64,000 bases of DNA, from assembly GCF_002573715.1 (NCBI RefSeq), contig NZ_PDHM01000017.1, positions 545,499 to 609,498 of the forward strand, read 5' to 3'. The stretch is from Paenibacillus sp. EZ-K15. GTDB lineage: Bacteria > Bacillota > Bacilli > Paenibacillales > Paenibacillaceae. Position numbers and translations under genes: made by a program. Below, one piece after another: positions 16,964 to 24,968 of this stretch. Every line of letters starts with the position of its first letter. Positions within the stretch are counted from its first letter, which is position 1. The notes under the pieces are model-generated. The model did no database searches. It was not told the origin of the DNA and worked only from the letters and a program-made list of their open reading frames with translations.

Positions 16964-19183
16964 CTAAGTCAATTCCAGCATCACGATGCTTCGGGCTGGA
17001 AGCGAAAGCAAACGCCGAGCATCTTGCTGCGGATCGCAATCAACGGCTTGCTCTCCCATAAGCGTGAACAGCCGCCCGCTCACTTCCGTTTTCCCGAAGT
17101 CTTCTAGGTGAAGTTCAATATGGATCGTTTGCTCCTCTTCCGTCACATTCGCAAAGAATAAACCGACATGCCCCTGGGCGTTTTGCCATGCCGCGTGTAT
17201 GACAGAGTCGGTCAAAAGTTCCCCCTCATTGTTATACTCGGGTGTTTCCTTACCATGGTTATAATGAAACCATTTCATCGAAGTCTGAGTGCTGTCGAAG
17301 GAGAGCGGCCGAAGCATGGTCCCATACGACCAATACGCCTTTGCTGCCCCGGTCCGAAGCCTCGCATACAGGGCCAAGTAATCTGCCTTGTTCGTCGAGA
17401 AGACATACCCGCGCGGATCAAACGGATAGTAATGCTCCTCCGCCGTATTTTCGATTCCGTCCAGCGTCTCCATCGGGCTGTATTCGTAATTCAATTCGTA
17501 CAAACCGCCCCAAAGATACGTGCGTGCCACCGTAAAATAGTACAGTTCCCCGATTTCTTCCGTCAGCTTGCCCCATCCGTCCAATCTCAGCGCGCCGTAC
17601 TCATGATATACGTAAGTGAACATCGGGATCAGGCGGGCATCGCCTGACTTAAGCAACTCCCGGATCGGCCAGCCTTCAAGCGGCGCTGCAGGCTGCCCTC
17701 CAGCCCGGGCTTGATAGTAGTCGATCAGATCGAGCATCGTCTCATTGATCATCTCGGTGCCCATGGGGATATAACGTCCCGCAATTTCGCACATGGCCGC
17801 CTTCGTATCCGCATAGTTCCGCCGGTAGGCCTCCTCAATGATGCTGCCGGCTCCAACCGGATGACCATGGCTTTCGTCCATGCAGATCTTCAGAATGTTG
17901 TTGGCGGAGATGTCATAGTAAATTGCATCGATATCATCACTCTGCTGCAGCGCTGCATCCCGTTTCACATGAAAATCATGGGTATACGTATGTGCTGGAC
18001 AGAGAAACGGGAAGCGGTAGGCATCCACGCTCTTTTTCAGTTTGGGAAATTTCTGCTCGGCTTCCCTGCCAAGCGCACCGTCGGCTCCGTCAAAATGATA
18101 CAGGTAATCGAACTCGAAAGGAGCAAAGCGATGGCCCAGCCTGCGAATCAGAGCGATGTTCTCCGGGTTGAAGCGGGTCGGGAACCAATCGTCATATCCC
18201 CCCGGCACGCCGCTGCCGAACGTCTGCGGCCGATGCGTCCAATCTGGGCCAAGGATGTGAAACATCGGCGTTCCGATGCTTTCATGATATTGCTGAATCC
18301 AGGCCGTGCGGTCCGATCCCGCATTAATCCCAAAGGTCGCTGCCCCCATATCCTCATGCAGCCATTGACTGCCCTCCTTCGCCGCCCTGCCCGAAAGCAT
18401 GCCGCGTGAACACCATCTCTGCCGTACGGCCCAGCTCTTGTATCGGTCGGCAGCTTCGTACCACCCGCTTCCTGACAGCAGCGACACCTGCACCGGGTAA
18501 TGAGGCTGTATCCCTTTGCCGGGTCCCATATCACTGCAGCCATGGATCACGGAGGCTTCCAGCATGCCATTCCTGTTCTTGAAGAAATTCAGCCATTTCG
18601 GATGGCCTTCGCCGTCCTGAGCCGCAAAATATAGCCCACCCCTGTCCTTGCCGTAATAGGCAAAGAACTGCATCGTCGCCCCTGAGAAGCTTTCCGGGTA
18701 CGGCATGAAGCGAAAACCGATCCCGTCGATTTCAAAAACCTTCAGCGGGTTGTTGACCTCAAACCCGGTAGCGAAGGGATGGGCAAAATAATCCTTCCCG
18801 CCATGCTCCGTAATTGTGGTCAAGTTCGGGATAACCGGATATTCCAAGCTAAGCAATCTGGTTTCCGAGTTGTTATCAACCCCGCATCGGAATTCAATAC
18901 CATCCCCCTCCGCCGCGAGTGTCACGAACGAGTTTACGATCATGCCTTCCTGCGTGTGCCAGCTTAGTCGAACTTGATCCGGCCCGGATCCCGTACTTTC
19001 CCTGCTCCATTCAAATTTCTGAAAGGAACTGCTAAATCCCTCGTCTGTCTCAAGGCGAAACGGATCCGCAATATCTGAATCCGCGATATAATCGATCCCT
19101 CTTAAGGTATCGCGAACGACTTGGATCGTTCCGTTAGTCTCGCTGATCTCAAGCCGGATAAGTCTGTTCTCAAGAATAATCAT
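16964..19183 (-). CDS. DUF6259-type TIM-barrel glycosidase-like protein
   Basis: 739 residues, no signal peptide. It opens with IILENRLIRLEISETNG, the N-terminal beta-sandwich typical of DUF6259 and related GH36/GH31-like proteins. The central region (HILGPDWTHRPQ, FAPFEFDYLYHFDG, DAIYYDISANN, MGTEMINETM) looks like a (beta/alpha)8 barrel with acidic strand-end residues. A small beta domain closes the protein. DUF6259 proteins are found in sugar-utilisation loci but I know no fixed activity. It follows the CUT1 permeases closely, so it probably acts on the imported substrate in the cytoplasm. A triple GGTGGA repeat forms its ribosome site. Confidence 0.75.
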   Translation of the reverse strand: MIILENRLIRLEISETNGTIQVVRDTLRGIDYIADSDIADPFRLETDEGFSSSFQKFEWSRESTGSGPDQVRLSWHTQEGMIVNSFVTLAAEGDGIEFRCGVDNNSETRLLSLEYPVIPNLTTITEHGGKDYFAHPFATGFEVNNPLKVFEIDGIGFRFMPYPESFSGATMQFFAYYGKDRGGLYFAAQDGEGHPKWLNFFKNRNGMLEASVIHGCSDMGPGKGIQPHYPVQVSLLSGSGWYEAADRYKSWAVRQRWCSRGMLSGRAAKEGSQWLHEDMGAATFGINAGSDRTAWIQQYHESIGTPMFHILGPDWTHRPQTFGSGVPGGYDDWFPTRFNPENIALIRRLGHRFAPFEFDYLYHFDGADGALGREAEQKFPKLKKSVDAYRFPFLCPAHTYTHDFHVKRDAALQQSDDIDAIYYDISANNILKICMDESHGHPVGAGSIIEEAYRRNYADTKAAMCEIAGRYIPMGTEMINETMLDLIDYYQARAGGQPAAPLEGWPIRELLKSGDARLIPMFTYVYHEYGALRLDGWGKLTEEIGELYYFTVARTYLWGGLYELNYEYSPMETLDGIENTAEEHYYPFDPRGYVFSTNKADYLALYARLRTGAAKAYWSYGTMLRPLSFDSTQTSMKWFHYNHGKETPEYNNEGELLTDSVIHAAWQNAQGHVGLFFANVTEEEQTIHIELHLEDFGKTEVSGRLFTLMGEQAVDCDPQQDARRLLSLPARSIVMLELT

Positions 19184-19184
19184 G

Positions 19185-19204
19185 CTCCACCTCCACCTCC
19201 ACCT
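19185..19204. repeat. Tandem 6-bp repeat forming the ribosome-binding site
   Basis: On the minus strand three tandem AGGTGG/GGTGGA units lie directly before the ATG of the DUF6259 gene (19183). Each unit can pair with the 16S anti-SD, so unit number could alter spacing and translation. Confidence 0.6.
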
Positions 19205-19219
19205 TTATGGCTCAGAACG

Positions 19220-20044
19220 TTATTTCAATCCGGAGATTTTGATTCCTGAAATGATATGCTTCTGGAAGAAGAGAAACAGGATAATGGTCGGCAGACAGGA
19301 AAGCGCCGATCCGGCCATCAGCATGCCCATTTCCGTTGCACGCTCGGAACGGAAAGTGTATAAATACTGCATAATTTGAAACAGCTCCGGGTTAGTAATC
19401 GTCATCGTTGGCCATATAAAGGAATTCCAATAGGCCAAATAGGAGCCGATGCCCACAATGACAAAGACCGGGAACGACATTGGAATGAAAATATGCGAAA
19501 AGATCTTGATCCTGCCGGCTCCGTCAATCAGAGCCGCCTCTTCCAGAGCGATCGGAATATTCAGGTAGAACTGACGGATGAAGAACATATGTCCCGCAGA
19601 AGCAATACCGGGCAATACGAGTACCGCCAGCGTATCGAGCATGCCCATCTCATTCACCACGATAAAGGAGGTCAGCAGGATAGCCATGCCGGGAATGAAC
19701 ATGGTGATGATGACATAGACCCACAGAAACGTCTTAAACCGGAATTCCAGCCTGGCGAATACGTAAGCCGCAGTCGCGTTTACGGCCAAGCTCAGCACAG
19801 CAAATAGGACGGCGCCCCCAAAAGTGACCAGCATCGAATGGATAAAGGTCGAGTCGCTCAAAATGTCCGTGTAATTCTGAACCATCCACTTCTTGGGGAA
19901 GAATCGGAACGGAGTAGCAAGCACCTCCGCCTTGTCTTTGAACCCGGCAATGATAACCCACAGCAGCGGGAACAGAGCCATGATCGTCACCAGTCCGGTC
20001 AAGAGTGTCATCAATGTTTTTTGAACTCCGTTGAAATTTTTCAT
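19220..20044 (-). CDS. Carbohydrate ABC transporter permease (CUT1, MalG-type)
   Basis: 274-residue inner-membrane permease with six predicted transmembrane segments. The EAA loop is EEAALIDGAGRIKIFSHIF, which docks the ABC ATPase. It pairs with the permease at 20067-20954 (22-bp gap) and the binding protein at 21038-22438. No ATPase gene is nearby, as is normal for CUT1 systems in Bacilli, which share an MsmX/UgpC-like ATPase. The predicted cargo is an oligosaccharide released by the GH183 enzymes. Confidence 0.93.
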   Translation of the reverse strand: MKNFNGVQKTLMTLLTGLVTIMALFPLLWVIIAGFKDKAEVLATPFRFFPKKWMVQNYTDILSDSTFIHSMLVTFGGAVLFAVLSLAVNATAAYVFARLEFRFKTFLWVYVIITMFIPGMAILLTSFIVVNEMGMLDTLAVLVLPGIASAGHMFFIRQFYLNIPIALEEAALIDGAGRIKIFSHIFIPMSFPVFVIVGIGSYLAYWNSFIWPTMTITNPELFQIMQYLYTFRSERATEMGMLMAGSALSCLPTIILFLFFQKHIISGIKISGLK

Positions 20045-20066
20045 AAATGTTATCCTCCTGCCTTCC

Positions 20067-20954
20067 CTAACCGTCGATCGCTTTTTCCGAATTCAATACT
20101 CTGAAGATGATCGCCGAGATGCTGCCCAGAACCACAAACAACAGCAGCGATGCCGCGATGGAATTGCCGACCATGACGTCGTTGCGGAAATGGTTCAAGA
20201 TGTACAGGTTCGGCGTTGTGGTCTCGCTAAGCGGTCCGCCGCCCGTCATCACAAGGGACAGCTCGAACTGTGAGATTTGCGCCGTAAATCCGGTTACAAG
20301 TAAATACAGGATCACGTTGCGCATGAGCGGAATCGTGATGTACCACATGCGGACAAAGGTGCCCGCTCCCTCCAATTCCGCGGCCTCATAGTAGCTTTTG
20401 GGGATATCGTGGAGACCTGCCAGCATGATCAGCGTTGTAAGACCAAACCCCAGCCATACGGCAGGAGCAGCGATGCTCGGCAGCGCCGTAGCTACATCGG
20501 CAAGCCAGGCTTTCGGCTCATATCCGAACAGTCCGATGATGTAATTGGCCAAGCCGCCGGCATAATCGAAGATAAAAACGAAGATGACCGATGCCACGAT
20601 CCCGGAAATGATGGTGGGGATGTACACCGAGGTCTTCACAACGCTTGCGAAGCCGGAGCCTAGGTTCTTAATGATGTTGGCGAACAGAAAGGATAGAATC
20701 AGCATCGTCGGGACGACTATAAGGGCAAACTTGAGTCCTACCCAGATGGACTGGAGAAAGAGGTCATCGGTCAGCACCATATAGAAATTCTGTAAGCCAA
20801 CAAAAGTGGAATCCTGGTAGAAGCTCCAATTATAGAAGCTCACGCGCAATGCATAGAAGAAAGGTATGATGACAAAGATGGTCAGCAGGATGACAATGGG
20901 CGCTAGAAGCATATAAGCCACTCCGTTGTCCTGCCGGTAATTTTTCTTTAACAT
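20067..20954 (-). CDS. Carbohydrate ABC transporter permease (CUT1, MalF-type)
   Basis: 295-residue permease with an N-terminal cytoplasmic tail and six transmembrane segments (first: AYMLLAPIVILLTIFVII). The ATPase-docking loop is YYEAAELEGAGTFVRMWYI. It is the larger partner of the heterodimer with the following gene. The substrate side is inferred only from the surrounding arabinan-type hydrolases and kinase. Confidence 0.93.
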   Translation of the reverse strand: MLKKNYRQDNGVAYMLLAPIVILLTIFVIIPFFYALRVSFYNWSFYQDSTFVGLQNFYMVLTDDLFLQSIWVGLKFALIVVPTMLILSFLFANIIKNLGSGFASVVKTSVYIPTIISGIVASVIFVFIFDYAGGLANYIIGLFGYEPKAWLADVATALPSIAAPAVWLGFGLTTLIMLAGLHDIPKSYYEAAELEGAGTFVRMWYITIPLMRNVILYLLVTGFTAQISQFELSLVMTGGGPLSETTTPNLYILNHFRNDVMVGNSIAASLLLFVVLGSISAIIFRVLNSEKAIDG

Positions 20955-21037
20955 GTAGGGTCACCACCATGGCCTAAGGATGAGGCAGCCATCCGAAATC
21001 GCGTATCTGACGACGATCCCGGATGGCCGCCAAAGCG

Positions 21038-22438
21038 CTAATTTTTCGGATTTGTGCCGGCAAGCTTGTTTTTGGTAATAAAATCGTTAATATCTTTTTC
21101 CGCTTTCTCCAGCGCCTTATCCACCGACGTTCCTTTCATGGCGGACTCGATGGATGTGGCGAGCGCGAAGCTGATGTCCCATGGATAGATCGGTTCGGCT
21201 TGGGAGTACGGAATGATCTGTTCAGAGACCAGCGCGCGCCATTCATCCTTGGATGCATCCGGATCGGATTTCATCGCTTCGTCCACCGATTTGCGCGGGG
21301 AAAACTTGGAGAATTGGGATGTCTTGAAAAAGTCGATCATGATGTTCGGATCACCTGCCAAGAGATAAGAGATGAAATCGGCCGATTCCTGCGGATGCTT
21401 GGATTTGCCATCTACCGCCAGCGACCAGCCGCCGAGCGTTGCCGTCGGTTTCGTCAATTCGCCGTCCATAGATGCCATTGGCGCGATCCCCACTTTACCC
21501 ACCATATCTTTATAGGTGTTGCGAAGCTGCCCGATGGCCCAGGAACCGCAAATCTGGATGGCAATCTTGCCCTCGCCAAAAGGCTTGATATCCGCATATC
21601 CGGCCAGAGCCTGCTTTGGCATGACGCCAGACTGATAAGCTTTCTGGTAAAAATCCAGAACCGCCTTGTATCCCTCATTGTTCACGTCCGCTTTGGACCA
21701 GTCCTCCGTAACCGCAAGATGTCCTACCGCATTATACTGCAGCCCCCAGCTCGACCAGCCCAGATCCGGAGCGGTTTGCGCGATCGATAATCCGAACACG
21801 CCCTTCTTGGTCAGCTTCTGGGCCGTCTCCAGAAGTTCAGCCCACGTCGTCGGCGGCTGATTCGGGTCAAGCCCGGCTTCCTGGAACATATCCTTCCGAT
21901 AGAACATCACGGCAGACGGTTCTACCAGCTTCGGATAAGCGTAATACTGACCGTTGACGGATACAAAACCCTTCATGTTGTCATACAAATCATCGAATGC
22001 CGCAGAATCCATCAAATCGTTCAGCGCCATGAGCTGACCCGTCTTCGCCGCATTGGCCACATTGCCGTAGTTGATCGTTCGGATATCCGGCGCTTTCCCC
22101 GCGGCTTGCGCTGCCTTCATCTTCTGATCCCAAGCGTCAGCCGGAACGATCGTCAGCTTCACTTCGACCTCGCTTTGCGATTTGTTGAACTCGCCGACCC
22201 ATTTTTTGAACCAGGCATCGGTGGTATCCTCGAATTTTTGCGCCCAGAAGTCGATGACAACCTTGTCGCCGGTGCTGCCGCCGTTGTTTGCGCTTTCATT
22301 ACCCGGGGGATTGCTTAAGTCTCCTCCGCCCGGACCACCGGATCTCCCGCCACAGCCCGTAACGAGCAGCGCCAGAACCAGAATTGCGGAGAACAGAACA
22401 TGCCAAGATTTGAAGCTGATGGTTGTTTTCTGCATCAT
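21038..22438 (-). CDS. Sugar ABC transporter substrate-binding lipoprotein (CUT1)
   Basis: 466-residue extracellular binding protein. The lipobox LVTGC ends a signal peptide; a Gly/Ser/Asn-rich linker precedes the binding domain (VVIDFWAQKFEDTTDAWFKKWV). Family 1 extracellular binding motifs such as YAYPKLVEPSAVMFYRKD and ALAGYAD...FGEGKIAIQICGSWA are clear. It is the first gene of the importer operon, with AAGGAGGG before ATG-ATG. A long palindrome and a cre site lie just upstream, so induction and catabolite repression probably act here. Confidence 0.93.
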   Translation of the reverse strand: MMQKTTISFKSWHVLFSAILVLALLVTGCGGRSGGPGGGDLSNPPGNESANNGGSTGDKVVIDFWAQKFEDTTDAWFKKWVGEFNKSQSEVEVKLTIVPADAWDQKMKAAQAAGKAPDIRTINYGNVANAAKTGQLMALNDLMDSAAFDDLYDNMKGFVSVNGQYYAYPKLVEPSAVMFYRKDMFQEAGLDPNQPPTTWAELLETAQKLTKKGVFGLSIAQTAPDLGWSSWGLQYNAVGHLAVTEDWSKADVNNEGYKAVLDFYQKAYQSGVMPKQALAGYADIKPFGEGKIAIQICGSWAIGQLRNTYKDMVGKVGIAPMASMDGELTKPTATLGGWSLAVDGKSKHPQESADFISYLLAGDPNIMIDFFKTSQFSKFSPRKSVDEAMKSDPDASKDEWRALVSEQIIPYSQAEPIYPWDISFALATSIESAMKGTSVDKALEKAEKDINDFITKNKLAGTNPKN

Positions 22439-22465
22439 GAACCCTCCTTATAATGGATCACACTA

Positions 22466-22488
22466 TTTAAACGCGATTCGCATTTAAA
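22466..22488. promoter_or_regulatory. 23-bp palindrome, likely LacI-family operator
   Basis: TTTAAA arms flank a GCGAxTCGC core, with one mismatched pair in the whole 23 bp. It lies 28-50 bp upstream of the binding-protein ATG, between TTGGTT and TAAATA hexamers spaced 17 bp on the minus strand. A LacI-type protein is encoded at the end of the same operon. Confidence 0.65.
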
Positions 22489-22500
22489 CCAAACATTTAT

Positions 22501-22515
22501 TGAATCCGTTTTCAT
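22501..22515 (-). promoter_or_regulatory. cre site (CcpA)
   Basis: ATGAAAACGGATTCA matches the consensus WTGNAANCGNWNNCW at every fixed position. It overlaps the stop codon of the GH183 lipoprotein gene and lies about 65 bp before the binding-protein start, so carbon catabolite repression of the importer operon is expected. Confidence 0.65.
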
Positions 22516-23627
22516 TTTTCAAGCGAAGCCTTATACCAGAAGACGTTGTAGGGGTCCCATAAAGAGAGTGTGAAGTAGATCGTTTGCCCGTCATTCTCGG
22601 TATACCTATCATTCATATAGGGACCGTACAGTCCCGGATAATCTTCTGCTCGGACCAAGTCCAGAGGTTCTCCCCACGGCCCCCATGGCGTCATGCCTTC
22701 GCGTATGACAACACCCTGACCTTCCTTCAGATATGTCATCAGCCAGCGCTCTAGATAAAAATTCCATACAACGGAAAGCTCGCCGACTGTGTCATCCACC
22801 ACATATTGTGCATCTTTCATATCGGTGCTCCACCGGGGATTGCCTTCAGCGTCCAACCCGCTAAAGTACTCGTACTCAGACAGATTCTCGATGTTCTCCT
22901 CTCCCACCTTCATGAGCTGAACGCCACCAAAGCGTCCGGAAGGAATACCCCAGAAATAAATGTCCGTTCCGCCTGCGTCATTCTTCACCTTATAGGGACT
23001 GACCTGAATGAAGTTGCCGCCACCCGGCCAGCGCAGCTGATCCTGCAACTCCCAGGTCTCCCCGTTATCGACCGATTTGGCCACGCTGCTGTAGTTGGCA
23101 TCCCACTTCCCGGGATCTCCCCAATGATTGACCGACATGTAGTACAAATACAATGCACCTCCTGCCGCAATGCCGTGGGTTGGGATTTTCGTCATTTCTT
23201 CATAATCGATTTTGGTGGAGGGCAGCAGCTCCTTGGCTGTCCCGAATTCATCCGTCACCATGTTTTCAAACGTGATGCCGTCAGACGGCTTCGCATCCGT
23301 TGCATAAGCCATCGTATTGGAGCGCCAGTAGCTGCCCCCTCCGCCTGTCTGATCTGGCGCCCGTTCGCCGAACGTATCGCCAAACACGAAGTATGTTCGT
23401 TCCCCGTCGTTCATCATGGATCCGAGATCGGTACCGTACACTGCGTATCGATCAGTACGATTGGAGGATTGTTCGCCGGTCAATTGCGAAATTTGTTCCA
23501 GGCCGGTAATGCCTTTTAATAAAAAGCCCTTGTCTGCTCCATCAAGCTGGGGATTCGCCTTGCTGCCGCTCGTGCAACCGCAGAGCAGCAAGAGTAGGCC
23601 GGCGAGCAGGGCCCATTTCATTTTCAT
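22512..23627 (-). CDS. GH183-type (DUF4185) lipoprotein, probable endo-D-arabinanase
   Basis: About 371 residues with a lipoprotein signal (LLLLLCGC, cleaved before the second Cys), so it is anchored outside the membrane. The DUF4185 domain has FVFGDTFG, YLYYMSVNHWGDPGKW, WGIPSGRFGG and VVWNFYLERWLMTYL. Characterised DUF4185 members founded GH183, endo-acting D-arabinanases on mycobacterial arabinogalactan and lipoarabinomannan. GGGGAG lies six bases before ATG 23627; an ATG two codons earlier is too close. The gene follows GH172 by about 40 bp. This is the intact paralogue of the amber-interrupted gene. Confidence 0.88.
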   Translation of the reverse strand: MKMKWALLAGLLLLLCGCTSGSKANPQLDGADKGFLLKGITGLEQISQLTGEQSSNRTDRYAVYGTDLGSMMNDGERTYFVFGDTFGERAPDQTGGGGSYWRSNTMAYATDAKPSDGITFENMVTDEFGTAKELLPSTKIDYEEMTKIPTHGIAAGGALYLYYMSVNHWGDPGKWDANYSSVAKSVDNGETWELQDQLRWPGGGNFIQVSPYKVKNDAGGTDIYFWGIPSGRFGGVQLMKVGEENIENLSEYEYFSGLDAEGNPRWSTDMKDAQYVVDDTVGELSVVWNFYLERWLMTYLKEGQGVVIREGMTPWGPWGEPLDLVRAEDYPGLYGPYMNDRYTENDGQTIYFTLSLWDPYNVFWYKASLEK

Positions 23628-23666
23628 GCTCATCTCCCCTTTCGATTCGAAATTCCACCCTTGATA

Positions 23667-24776
23667 TCAAGGGTTGGAATGGCCGAATATCATATCCATG
23701 CTTGCAGGGTTGAGGGGCTTGATATCCGGCAAAGGCAATCGCTTATCGACCTTCGGCAGCGCCGGGAACGGACGATGAGGTTCAGCCTGATACCAGTACG
23801 CCGTAGAGGAAACATCGTCGCTCCGATGATTGTTATGTCCGTGCTCGATCGTGACCTTGATGCTGCTCTCGAACATGATCGGGTCGAGGATATGATACCG
23901 ATACGTGGAGATTTTGCCGCTCCAGTTCGGTCCCCCTCCCAAAATAATGCCATGATACGGGGTGCATACCTCCTGCTGCGGACACCAAGCTGTGTTGAAA
24001 TAATCCTCCATGCCCGTTCCGTGCAAGGTCGGAGGCCATGGCTCCCCATCGATGAAGATCATGTCATCGCCTTCGCCGTACCAGTTCCACTCCCGCGTAT
24101 CGCGCAGGTTATGGACATTGAAATTGCAGCCGATGTAATGACCCTTCCCGACCGCATCCAGAATGACATAGTTGCCGCTACCGGTCGTATTCTTCCCGCC
24201 GAATTCGTAGAAGGCGTTATCCACCCCGTTATCCGGTATCCCGTCGGTCGGATTTTCCCGATGCCACTGGGCATGGAATCTCAGCTCCTCCTCGGGCAGC
24301 TTATCGTATGATTCGTAATCCACATAGAAATAAAATTTGATTGGATGGTCCGCCTCGCTCTCAATCGTAATGCGGGCTCCATCCGCATACGGCATACGGA
24401 AGAAGCTGTTGAATGCCTTACCGTCCTCAGGACTCATCATCAATGCTGCTGACGTATAATTTTTGGTGAGGCCGTGCCCCATTCCGAAAAAATCACCGAT
24501 CGGCGCTTCCACGCTGGGCTCCGTCTCTTGGTCCCAGTACATGCGGAGAACGATTTTACGCGGCAAATACAATTCCTCCGTAGGAACATCGCTCGCCATT
24601 GTCATCCAGATGTGAGTGATGGCCCCAGCGCCCGGAATGCTGCAAATTTCGGTCAGGTCGCCTGGCTTGATGGAGAAGTAGTCTTTATTCCCTCCCGAAC
24701 GGTCGTAGCTGGATTCCCGTTTTCTTTTCCCGGTTCGGGTAAGGCTGAGTGAAGATAATGCTGCTTGATTGTCCAT
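23667..24776 (-). CDS. GH172 (DUF2961) glycoside hydrolase, second copy
   Basis: 369 residues of the same family as 11790-12872. Shared landmarks are ICSIPGAGAITHIWM, PIGDFFGMGHG, WYGEGDDMIFIDGE and HGTGMEDYFNTAW, with the two candidate catalytic glutamates in GEGD and GMED. No signal peptide, so cytoplasmic. It opens a unit with the GH183 lipoprotein and has its own leader after the terminator at 24874-24910. Two diverged copies suggest different linkages or chain ends. AAAAGGAG precedes the ATG. Confidence 0.9.
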   Translation of the reverse strand: MDNQAALSSLSLTRTGKRKRESSYDRSGGNKDYFSIKPGDLTEICSIPGAGAITHIWMTMASDVPTEELYLPRKIVLRMYWDQETEPSVEAPIGDFFGMGHGLTKNYTSAALMMSPEDGKAFNSFFRMPYADGARITIESEADHPIKFYFYVDYESYDKLPEEELRFHAQWHRENPTDGIPDNGVDNAFYEFGGKNTTGSGNYVILDAVGKGHYIGCNFNVHNLRDTREWNWYGEGDDMIFIDGEPWPPTLHGTGMEDYFNTAWCPQQEVCTPYHGIILGGGPNWSGKISTYRYHILDPIMFESSIKVTIEHGHNNHRSDDVSSTAYWYQAEPHRPFPALPKVDKRLPLPDIKPLNPASMDMIFGHSNP

Positions 24777-24873
24777 GGATGGTTCGCTCCTTTTAGGTTG
24801 ATTGGATCATGGTTGAACAATTTTCTTCCAACCGTTTCATGAATTGTGACATCGATTGCAGAATTGGTGAATG

Positions 24874-24910
24874 AAGGGATGCAGGTCTTTCGAAAACCTG
24901 CATTCCCTAT
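24874..24910 (-). terminator. Terminator-like hairpin after the ribulokinase gene
   Basis: GGGA(A)TGCAGGT pairs with ACCTGCATCCC (minus strand) around a short TTTCGAAAG loop. The T-tract is poor, but the strong stem separates lacI-fucI-kinase from the GH172-GH183 unit. Confidence 0.6.
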
Positions 24911-24968
24911 TTATGAATCCAATGCCACCCGGCGATATTTCGTTGTGGCCACGCGTTTATTCATACGT

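Noticed and set aside
23658..23673. Perfect 16-bp palindrome CCCTTGATATCAAGGG
   Set aside because: Overlaps the GH172 stop codon and lacks a T-tract; could be a weak hairpin but no function can be argued.
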